Shown in pieces: positions 13,001 through 25,000 of a DNA stretch of 64,000 bases. Positions within the stretch are counted from its first letter, which is position 1; every line of letters starts with the position of its first letter. This DNA is from Margaritifera margaritifera (Eukaryota > Mollusca > Bivalvia > Unionida > Margaritiferidae), in contig JAQPZY010001579.1 of the NCBI GenBank assembly GCA_029931535.1, positions 62,001 to 126,000 on the forward strand. Reading direction: 5' to 3'. The notes beneath the pieces were generated by a model. The model saw only the letters and a program-made list of their open reading frames with translations. It was not told the DNA's origin and made no database searches. The translations under genes and the position numbers were made by a program.

Positions 13001-16000
13001 TGGTAAATTCTGAATAATTGTGGCATACATCTCTGCTCTTGCAATCTCCAACTGTATGCCTTCAGTGTCTCCTTTAGGTCCATGTACAGTCTGTGTATTT
13101 CATTGTGATCTGTTGGGATGAGTATTTGGGAGCCTTGGAGTGGTTACGTTTTCTGAACGTTGCAAAAAATCTCCATGTTTGTCGATCAAAGTTGAAACCA
13201 GAAATGAAGTTGGAGAGGCACTGATCTTTTTTACATCAGTCAGTAAAAAGAGTAGCTTTTAGTTCGCGTGATAGTACATGTATTGTGGATGTGTCACAAT
13301 TACAGAAAACACTCATTCTATTACAATAGAATCAGCATCTACCAACTTTTTGAACCAAATGGATTAAAATACAATGTAATTATCTCAGCAACTTCAGGGT
13401 GAAAAACATTGTATTGGGGGCTTGTATAAGTCACTAATCCCCTCAGTAGCTTAACTGTCAAACAATCGCATATGTACTGCTCAATATATTTAACTAGTGA
13501 TGCATTACCAGTTAGTGCAGTACTCATAATTATTTTATTTTCAGACACAGGCCCAGGGCAAGTGATTTAAAAAAAATCACTAGCACTGTCTTAAAACACC
13601 ACTTGCCTGACAAGGCCATATTTGTTACTATTATTTTGACACACTGACCCATCCAAAAATATTAAATGGTTGTGCCATTATACTTGTGATATTGTTTATG
13701 AAACTTAACCCTCATTTACATTATGTTGAAGATGGGCAAACAGCAAAGGAGATTTCTAACAATTTCACATGCTCAGGTGGTAAATTGTTAATAATTATGA
13801 CATACACCACTGCTCTTGCGATCTCCAAATGTATGCCTTCAGCTTTGCCTTCAGGTCAGTGTAAAGTCTGAATTTCATTGCAATCTGTAGGGATGAGTAT
13901 TTGGGGGTCTCGGAGTAGTTGAGCAAAACTCTCCATTTTTCTCTATCAAAGTTGAAAACAGAAATAAAGTCAGAGAGGCATTGATCTTTATTTATATCAA
14001 TCAGCAAAAACAGTAGCTTCAAGTTTCATAATTGATTCATGTGATAGTACTGTGGATGTGTCACAATTACAGAAAACACTCTCTCTGTATCAATAGAATC
14101 AGTGGCTACCAACTCTCTAAACTAAATGAATTAAAATATAATGTAAAGATCTCAGTTCCTTTAGGTTGAAAAACATTGTATTGGGGTCTTTTACAAGTCA
14201 CTAATCCCCTCGGTAAGTCACTAATCCCCTTGCTTAGCTTAACTGTCCAACACTTGCATAGGTACTGCTTATTATTATTCATGTTGTACAAGTGAACACT
14301 AATTATAGGTAACCAATGAAATACGGAGAACATAAATTATTACTGTTCTCATTCATAGGTCACGTGCTTGGCTTTGTACACACAAAGTTTATAGCTTTTT
14401 ATACAATTTGGCAGACAATCTTCATAATGTGGAGGGACGTACAGATGGAGCCCCAGCAGAGAGCTGAGTATTAATAATTTACCAGTGTTTTTCAAGAACT
14501 TCAAAATAAAAATGCCCATTTCATCAGCAGACTCAAGGTTTCTTTCAGGCAAATTAGTTAACACTTTTTTTTGGACAGGCCTGATGGATAACTCACTTAG
14601 AAAGCAAAGGGGCCCGATTTAGATTTAGAAGGGTCCTGGGTGTCGGACTATCAGATTTTTTTAACTCTGATATTAAGATAAATCTTGCTGTGATGGCCAT
14701 CTAAGAAAGACATGGTTGAAATATGTTGCTGCTTCTCTCCCTTTTGGTTAAACTTCCCAATTCAATTTCAGTAGGACTGGCAATATTAGATTGCACATCA
14801 TCATTTGTACAAAGGTCTTGGAAATAAAAAATAGGAAGCATGTAAAATTTCCTTCAAATTGGTTAAGCATTTTTTTAAAGTTGCAATCTTTGATCGACAC
14901 ATGACATATAATGGACAGATACTCATAAAGGCCAGGGTCAGAGGGGAGGAGTGAAAAACAACTTACTGGGTCACTAAAACACAGTGATACTAAGATACCA
15001 ATAAAAGTACATCAGGCATACTATACCATATGTAGCAGGGCTGTTCCTCCAGTCTCATTCAGGGGAATTAATTTCATATTCTTTAACATGGACTGAAAAT
15101 CAGTGTCTCTCTTTGCTCCTGCAAACTGTTTTTCCTCAAAATCTGCAATCTTGTCTAACAATTCCCTGTAAAATCACCAAAAAATTAAATAGGAGAATTT
15201 TTACATTACTCAAATGGGAACACTAAATGCATGACTGTCAATACTGAAGAGCTGCATCATCAATATCTTGTACGTCCCATTTAATATGTGAACTTACCAA
15301 GATTTTTACTTAGATTAAATTCCTCACATTTTATACATAATAAAAACATAACAAGAGGATGATTTCATGCATCTATGTATGAATTCTTGTAACCAATTAA
15401 CTGTAGAGACAATACATGGTTTTCCAAGTTCAAAAGTTTGCCAAACACAAAATAAACCAAAGCCTGAAGGTTTAAAATCTGTCATAATTGTCCAGGCAAC
15501 AACTAAAACTGTGGATGCTTGCTATTCTTACATAATCTATTACCTTATAAATTAAAGTCATTTTACTGAAAGATTTCTTACTCCTATTATCTCGTAATTT
15601 TGTTCAGTGAATAACTGAAAATAATTCACTCTTGAACTATAGTTCAAATCAAGACTCATAGCTACAAATGTTCTGTCAGGAACAACTTGAAATGTTGGTT
15701 AGGCTTATTTTATGTATGTAGTCTGCATCAATGGTAAAACTCTGTCATGCTGCACATTTTGATGTTTTATCCATTATGACATTGCTCATTGATAATTTTA
15801 CTGTTACAGTTCTCCCTCATTATAACACAGTAGTTGGGGTTCACAACTGTCAATTGAGCTATTTCCTGAACCCCGTTATATTGAGAACTGCAAATATGTA
15901 TGGAACTGTGTTATATTGAGAACTGCTATATATACAGAACCGCATTATACTGAGAACAGCATAATATACCAAACCATGGTAAAGCAGGCACTATCAAAAT

Positions 16001-19000
16001 TTGTTTAATAATGGTGTTTTGAAAAGGAAATAAATATATAAGACTAAACTTCACCTTGTTTTCTTTCAACCCACATTGTTATAAACTGGTATGATTTGGG
16101 TCAAGGGTCCATAGTAGTACCACAATTATATCGCATTATAATGAAGTATGTTATAATGAGGGAGGACTGTATGTGAATTACATGGATACTAGTTTTAAGA
16201 TATGACAAGTATATGTAATAATGTAGTCCTTGCTTATTTTCCAGCTCTGATATGTCAGCACTAAGTCTAAGGTGCCACTTCTCTGCCTGCAAAAACATCT
16301 GTCTGATGAGAAGGACATTGGTGTGAGCCGCATTCAGTAATTCTGTCTCGATCTCCCCTTTCACGTTCATCAACAGCCCATCCAACATCTCCATCACCTC
16401 ATCTATTGTGTACGTGGATTCATCAAGCCTACAATGCATCATTGATACAATCATTACAATAAATCGCATGATACCTACAATAAAAACTGACTCTTTTGCA
16501 ACATGAACAGTGTTATGTGGGCACAAAACAAATACTGTAGCGTTTTCAATCCAGCACATGTTGTTTTAGATAAAAAGTTAGAATAACTAGACTGTTAGAC
16601 AAATGCAAGTGGTATACAATACATTTTCATATTCATGATGTTACATTAAAGTGACTGCTAGGTAAATGGAGTAAAGATCAACAGGATCTAACTGTACTAC
16701 ATAGATATATGGTACTTTTTTTGAATGGAGTGACTGCATAGACCATTTTCCTTTACATGTATCTATATTCCAAAGTGACTTTAAAATGCATACCGGTACA
16801 TATCATTTTGAAAATACTTTTGCAGTTTAAAGTAGATATCCAAAAAATAAAGAGTGGCCATTTTAACATTTATGTTGGCACACATCAGACAGATACCACT
16901 CAATTGTGCAATTTTTCTTCAAGCCATCCAGTCCCTTATTAAATCTGAGAATAATGGATACACATCCTCCAGGGCATAATGATCTTTGTTAGTCTCTAAA
17001 TTCATGTTACAACAATAAAATGGAATTAAGTATTCCTTTTCATCTGACTACATGTAGTATTCCAACTGCCTATTTTCACATGCTGTAAATCATGTGCTTT
17101 GAATTTGCTCATTTTTATGTCTGCAGGACTCAAAATTAACTTGTTTCAGAACTAGCAGCATTTTGATAGTTGTAATATTTTCAACAGGCAAAAATCTGGC
17201 TATTTTCAATGTCCACTAGCAAGAAACTGCAAGTTCATTTTTTTTTCAGCTAGCAATTTACTGGCATATCACAGTTGTAACTAGCAAAATGTTAGCTTGC
17301 TAGCATCAAATTCAAGCCCTAAAAAAATGATTGTATTATTTAGGTCCTAAAAGAACTGAATTGTTCTGTGACTATAATTTCAGATTTAATGGTGTGCAAC
17401 AATGATTAGGTCAAATAAAGCCAAAGAATTTATCAATAATTATTCAATCTTCAACTTACAAGAGTTTGTCGAAAGATGAACCTTCCTTCCATGTGCTAAT
17501 TGTTCAAGAGTATAATGGTACTGGTAACTAATAATGTGGTTTTGTGTTACTGAACAATATGGTTTTGGTAATTAATAATGTGGTTTTTTGTTACTGAACA
17601 ATATGGAGGTTCAACTGAACATCATGTCTCAAAGTGCACACTTAAAGTACCCCACCCAAAGTGCCCAAAGTACACACTCAAAGTGCCCACTCAAAGTACC
17701 CCACCCAATGTGCACACCCAAAGTGCACACTCAAAGTACCCTACTCAAAGTACCCCACTCAAAGTGTGCACTCAAAATACCCACTGTACTTTGATGTATG
17801 GTATGAGTGTCAATTAATTTTAATACAACAAAACTTTTAACTTTCTTGCTGCCGCCACTGTTGCTGCTATATTGCCAGAATGAAATATATAGGTCTTGCT
17901 ATATTCTAATGCAGGAAAGGCAACAAATGGTGAAATTATACCTTGAAAAAAATATTGTATTATTTAGGTCCTAAACTGTATTATCTAGGTCAAAAACAGT
18001 ATTATTTAGGTTGTAAACTGTATTATTTAGGTCATAAACTGTATTATTTAGATTCTAAACTGTATTATTTAGGTTGTAAACTGTATTATTTAGGTTCTAA
18101 ACGGTATTATTTAGGTCTTCGATTGTATTATTTAGGTTTTAAACTGTATTATTTAGGTCTTAAACTGTATTATTTAGGTTCTAAACTGTATTATTTAGGT
18201 TGTAAACTGTATTATTTAGGTCATAAACTGTATTATTTATATTCTAAACTGTATTATTTAGGTTGTAAACTGTATTAATTAGGTTCTAAATGGTATTATT
18301 TAGGTCTTCGATTGTATTATTTAGGTTCTGAACTGTATTATTTAGGTCATAAACTGTATTATTTAGGTTCTAAACTGTATTATTTAGATCGTAAACTGTA
18401 TTATTTAGGTTCTAAACTGTATTATTTAGGTCGTAAACTGTATTATTTAGTCCTAAACTGTATTATTTAGATTCTAAACTGTATTGTTTAGGTCATAAAC
18501 TGTATTATTTAGGTCATAAACTGTATTATTTAGGTTCTAAACTGTATTATTTAGGTCCTAAACTGTATTATTTAGGTCCTAAACATGCTAAAAGACCTGA
18601 ATTGTTTTTCCTTCATAATAAGAATATGAATTATACCATACAGCTGGGTAGCTACCATATATATTTGCTTATAAGTCAAGTCCAACTGCAAACTGCACAG
18701 ACCCAGATCTGCCATTGCATAATGCAATGGCAGATCTGGGTCTATGCAGTTAGCAAGGACTAATCAGTAGAACAAACAACACAGACCGTGATCTGCTGGT
18801 GCATTATGCGATGGCAGATCAGGGTCTATGTTGTTTGGAGTTGAACTTGGCTTATAAGTGAGAATATATGGTAGGTTGTGGAAAAATGTGGCTAAAACAA
18901 ACACATCCTTCAATGAAAGCTTTAAGATTACATTGAATAAAAACATCATCAACAGCAGTCATGAAATGCATGAACAGCAAGTTACCAAGTACATGTACAA

Positions 19001-22000
19001 TTATAACTGTTCATTAATTTCAATCTAATGTTGACAAGATCAAGCTATTGGAAATAATCATGGGATGAAACAGAACTTTCACTGATCATGGTTTGAAATG
19101 GAATGTCCACAGTGTTTGTCAGAATAGTCATTCTTAGTATTCTCAAAGTCTGAACATACATAAAGACTCAGGGAGTACATGTAATGTGTTTTTGGAAAAC
19201 ACAAATAGTCATTCTCGTATGTTGGACCAATGGTAAAATTCAGATTCTTGGCCAGTCCTATATGCACATTAGAGGTTGGTAGAAATTGTGAACTGCTTTA
19301 GGCATTTGACCTGTAAGAGGCATACCCCATCCCCCTTCGAACTTCATCTTACTTCAGTAAGTTAACTCCAATATGTACATTAGACTTGAGTCTTTTATTC
19401 AAGTTTCCAAGTCATTATACAATTGGAATTGTCATTATAATTGTCTTTTTGTTTTATTAAAATGCAGACCTCACCTACACTTACTCTCATGGACATGTGC
19501 CATTATACACTGTACTGCTAAGATAACTACATTATAATACGTTTTGTAGCTAGCTAGTCAATAAATTTGGAACATAACCATATATATTGTATGGGTGGAC
19601 AGGTTTGCATTTGCAAGCACATTTTTTATACTTCCTGTTTTGAGGTACATTAAGTACAAAGCCAAAGTTATCATCCTCGATTATAGTCCAAATTGGGATT
19701 ATTTCACCTTTTCTTTCCTGTCTTTTTGAAAGTGACTGAAATGTTTATTGGGGATCCCCCTTTACCCATGAATCAAATGGTCTACTTTCAGGCTTGGCTG
19801 AAGCATGGATCTGTATAATCCCCAGTTAGAAGCTATGACCCGAAGGCCAGTTACAATGGTATTTTTTGTTAAAGCAATACTGATAATGTAAAGTGAAGAT
19901 TCTGTTTGATGCTTGACAGTATTCTACTGTATATACTCATATATAATCCGGGTCCAAATGCAAACGACATAGACCCTGATCTGCCATCACATAATGCGCC
20001 GGAAGATCAGGGTCTAAGTTGTTTGTTCTAGTCATTAGTCCTTACAAACTGCATAGACCCAGATCTGCCAGTGCATTATGCGATGGTAGATCTGGGTCTA
20101 TGCAGTTTGCAGTTGGTATTAGCTTATACGCGAATATAGACGGTACATTTGAGATTAACCAATTAACAAAACTTGGATAAGTGATTTGTTTGCTTGATTG
20201 ATCTTTACTTTCCTGATGTTCTCTGCATCATTACTTTTATTTGAAACAAAGCTGGAATGATATTTATTGTTATAGCAATGATGACAATTTAAATTTGAGA
20301 TTCTGTTTAATGCATGACTATTTGCACAGCAGTATAGACAAAATCACTCATGTGTGGCAGTGTATACCTTAATCTGGGTCTATGCAGTTAGTAAGGAGTA
20401 ATCAGTAGAACAAACAACACAGACACTGATCTGCAGGTGAATTAAATAGGGTCTGCATTGTTTGCAGTTGAACTCGACTTATAAGTGAGTATATAAGCTT
20501 GCAGTTGAACTCAATTTATCAGCGAGTATATACGCTTGTTTTTAATCTGATTTGTTGGTGGATGATACAGTTGTGAAATTAAATATAAGAAAAAGAATAA
20601 GATTTACATTCATAATTATGAATGTCTGACAGGAGAATGTTGATGATCTGTGCACTACAAGCGACATCCACACTCAATAAAATCTGGTGCAGTAGCTCAA
20701 GGTGGGAGATATAGTTTGAATACCTAGTTTCTGCAGTGGCCACACAATCAAGTGAAGCCCAAATGTGAAATTTCCAAGGCAAGAGTTCTGATCATATAAA
20801 AAATAAACTTATATCTAAATAATAAAATGCAGTAACAATCCTTTTAAATTTCTACATTATCGAAGCATTCCTTAAAAGCCAGAAGGCTGGGTGAATTGCC
20901 CATCTAACAATCAGTCTGTTCTGGCTATTTTTTTGCCAGCAAAATACTTCCAATAAATGAAACAATTATCATCCTGAACAGAACATTTAATAAACAGCGA
21001 TTAAATAAATGGCTTTATGTATTTGCATATATATAGTATTGCGCAGTTTAACAATTATGCTGGTGTTACCTCCCTTCACACTCTATCTGTGATGAGCCAG
21101 CTCATGCAATACAAGACTATTGAACAACTAGTGTGAGTTAAGTGACCAGATCAAAAAACCTGTAATATTATTTAACGATAACTGTTTAGTTCTAATGCAT
21201 TAAAATATTTTTGCAAAATTAATGAGGTTTTTAATAATCAGGTAAACAAAAGTTTTTTAATTTAATGAACATTTACTTTGTTTTGATTCTCCTCAGTATT
21301 GGTTTTATAATGATTTTTTCTCTCTCTTATTGGATTTACTCTCTCTTATTGTAGTACCAAACAACCAGACATATAGATCTATGGATTCAAGTCATGCAGT
21401 TCCAGTTTAAATAGATCCCACCTGCGTGGATTCTGATAGTCAAGCTAAAACAGATCCCACCTGCATGGATTCTGATAGTCAAACTAAAACAGATCCCACC
21501 TGCATAGATTCTGATAGTCAAGCTGAAACAGATCCCACCTGCATGGATTCTGATAGTCAAACTAAAACAGATCCCACCTGCATAGATTCTGATAGTCAAG
21601 CTGAAACAGATCCCACCTGCATGGATTCTGATAGTCAAGTTGAAACAGAATGCAAGTCTACAAGCCAGCCAGTGTCTAGTACAACTAGTACAGTGGAAGC
21701 AGGCATGCACAGTAAACCCCGTGATGATGGTGATGATGTCATAAAAGTTACAGAAACAGAACCTGACAGAAAGCAACACAAATATCTCTCCAACTCTATC
21801 CATTAGGCTGTGTTAAGAAGCTCTGACAGATCAAGCAACACAGAAATCTCTCTAACTCCATCCATTAGGCTGCATTCAGAAGCTCTGACAGATCATGCCA
21901 ACACTAAGCAACAAAAAGATACTGCAATGACAGAGGTGTTTCAGCATGTATCCATTTTTTTTAGCTGGAAATCTCAAAGAAGGAACAAGCGGCTACTGGA

Positions 22001-25000
22001 CTTCTAGAAAAAGTTTTCACTTCCATTTACTGGCTTTGCAGAGAAGAAATATCTAATAGAAAAGTATTGCATCTTCTGAATCTGATACAAATGTTTGGCA
22101 TAAAGGATATGAAGTATCTCCAGCATCACTCCCAGTCATCATTAAGAGAAATCTTCCTCACCATAGAAAAACCACTGAAGCACAAAATGTGGAAAATATT
22201 AAATCTACAAGATGCTATGGACTCCTTGTAGACAATGTAAAAGATATTAGTGTTACTTAATAGATTGTCAAATTTGTTCAGTATTTTAACAAAAAACAGG
22301 GAGAAGTTGAAACAAAATTATTGTTTGTTAATGATTTGTTAAAGGGTTCAAATGAACCAAATGCAGAGACAATCACAAAAATAATCATGGAATACCTGAA
22401 CAAGTTAGGTTTACCAGAATCTTCTTTGGCATCTTTTGTTAGTGATGGAGCCAATGTAATGATATGTTTAAAAACTGGTGCTGCAACTCAGCTGAAGAAA
22501 ATAAAACCCCAGCTCTTTTGTCTGTTCATTGCATATGTCATAGGTTCGTACTTGCGTGTATGGACATATTTAAGGATGTTTCTTATGTGAAACAGGTTAA
22601 GATGATACTGACTCAGTTACGGAATATGTTTGAAGCATCACCTAAAAAGATGGCAGTCTTTTTGAAGGTGCAAGAAGCAAGCAAAAATCTTTCGCTTACA
22701 TCAAAAAGTAGCAATAAAAAAATTGAAAAAAACATACGAAATGGATTGGGTCTCATTTAATGACTCTATGCAGTTGGTAAAGTCCCAGATGCCTGTTGTA
22801 CTCCAGACCCCAAATCATCTACATGACAGTGATGCTACTGCCATTGGTCTGCCTAAGAAAATGAAAACTCTGGACTTTATTGGCACAATCTACATTTTAG
22901 CGGAAATTCTTCCTCTCTTCCTCACTAATTGTCGGTGCTAAGTAAAATGTTTCAATGGGGGATCATAGATTTCTCACATAATGATCCAGCTATCAAAGCA
23001 CAAAGGACATGTTGATAGAGGTTGCAGCATCTGGAGTAAGAAATTCATTTCTATTTAACAATGAACAAGAGACAGAACTTGGCAAATACAACATCAACAT
23101 CACAGATTGTAAGAAAGAGGAGTTAAATGTACTACGGAACAAATATGTAGCATCTCTAAAAGCCAACACTGAGTGGGTTTTTCTGGAATCTTTGCCTGTC
23201 CTTGGAGCTATCTCAATCTTCAATTCACTTTCTCGGTCAGATCACAAAAATGTGGAATTGCAGAATTACAACAAACATGAAATTACCATAATTGCTGGTC
23301 ACTTAATCACAAATGAGGATGAAGCTTCTTTCCAGAAGGCCCAGATTAAGGCTGAGTGGAACAAGTTCAAATATGACCTAAATAGTTGGAGGAAACTGGA
23401 TCAACATTCAGTGCAAAAGAATGGTGTTTAAGGAAAGTGCTACTGACATCAGATTTTTGCCTTGCAATTGGCTTCATAGCTGAAGTGTTTCTGTCAGCCC
23501 GAGTCTCTAATGCATGGCCAGAGAGAGAGGCCAGTGCAATCAAAAGAATCAAGACCAGACTGAGATCAAGTGTAAAACCAGACATGCTATAGTCTTATGA
23601 ACATCATTGTAAATGGACCAGACCTTGCCGCCAAGGAAAGTGACAGCATCGTAAAAGAAGTTAAAGGCATAAAACAAACACCTACAGTGAATAAAGCAAC
23701 AATGCAGCACAAACTGATTCTGATTCCATCTGCAATAAATATATAAATATTGTAAGGGAACAAGTGCGGGATGCAATGAAAGTAATTGATATTGAACTTG
23801 AAGTAGATCTTTATCATGACATGGAGATTGATACAGAAAGTGACAGCGATTATGCTTTACCATTTTGAACCAAAATTATTACTTAAAAATAAATATTTCT
23901 TATTCAATTAATACGAAGAAATATTTTTTTAAAAAAGCAATAGCTTGATTAAATAAATACTTTAGTCCAGTCAAGTGGTCATGGTCTCTCACCATATCTT
24001 CTAAACTTTTCTTTCACAAATGACCAGATTGTCAATAGCTTTTTTATCTTAGCCATTAATGTCATCAAACCTTACTTGGAAACTACAGCATTTTAGCCCG
24101 CACACTTAGAAACTTCTCTGTTAACTTTCTTTCATTTAGAAATACATCTCATCTGTGTTTAGCCAGCCAATAAACACATCCTTATATATACAGTTCCTAA
24201 TGCCATGGACAGTCACTCATGCAAGGTTTCTGCATTTTTTAAAGTCTTTTCCTAAATTACATTAAAAATTATAAGATGATAACATTTGCAATTTCGGTCT
24301 AAGATAGCACAAGTTGAGGAAAACATACTTTGAGTTAAGATTAAATTAGTTCTATCCTCAGTCATTTGACTTGGACAATATTACTGCTGAGACAAATAAA
24401 CAATGATCATATTTATTTAATGTAAACTCTATGTACTATATTAAAAATACAAAGAATTTACATGAAATTAATACTAACTTTGGTCATTTGTATCAGATCG
24501 TCTCAAGTTTCATGGTTACTATTATGTATATGAACCTTATGAAACAGTAACTGTTTTTAAAAGGACTCCTTTTGAATTAAAAATCTGGTATGCAATGAAA
24601 TATTATGTGATGTTTGTTATCTTTAATCGAAATTATATGCAATTATAAAAGGATAAATATATATAAGTATTCATCAGTACTTTTTGATCATAACTTTTCT
24701 GTTCAGGAGATACCATCAAAATCTCTCTGAAACTTTTTAAATCTTTTCACCGGCAGAGGTCTGTTGATGAAAACCCCTGACCCCCCCCTGCTACATTTGC
24801 AAAGCTATCTTCTACTTCAAATTTTAGAGAATGCCAGGGCTTCTGCTTATTTTCAAAAACTGAAAATCAGGGACTTTGTTGGCTTGAAATAATGAAAGTC
24901 CATGATTTGAATCAGGAAATTCCAATCACCAGATCAGACAGACAGACAGATAAGTCTGAAAGTGTCAAGTCCATCTAAAATGTTAAAATATGTTTATTTT

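Larger units (their letters stand above)
21360..23880 (+). pseudogene. degenerate hAT-superfamily transposase (ZNF862/KIAA1586-like type)
   Basis: Successive plus-strand frames give recognisable pieces of a hAT transposase: [20 protein letters not shown] and [10 protein letters not shown] (22321-22500), [13 protein letters not shown] in another frame (22500-22760), a 140-residue block at 23009-23431, and [19 protein letters not shown] with [14 protein letters not shown] (23430-23590), followed by a fragment resembling [19 protein letters not shown] and CxxCHR are typical of the catalytic region of this subfamily. Reading frame changes near 22505, 22725 and 23400 and stops near 22260 and 23588 show it is dead. 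No bounding inverted repeats were identified. It lies antisense inside an LZTFL1 intron. Confidence 0.85.

Noticed and set aside
17943..18278. 111-codon YYLGxKL repeat frame
   Set aside because: Direct read-through of the 21-bp intronic satellite.
23549..23863. 104-codon minus-strand frame
   Set aside because: Antisense to the 3' part of the hAT pseudogene; no domain.
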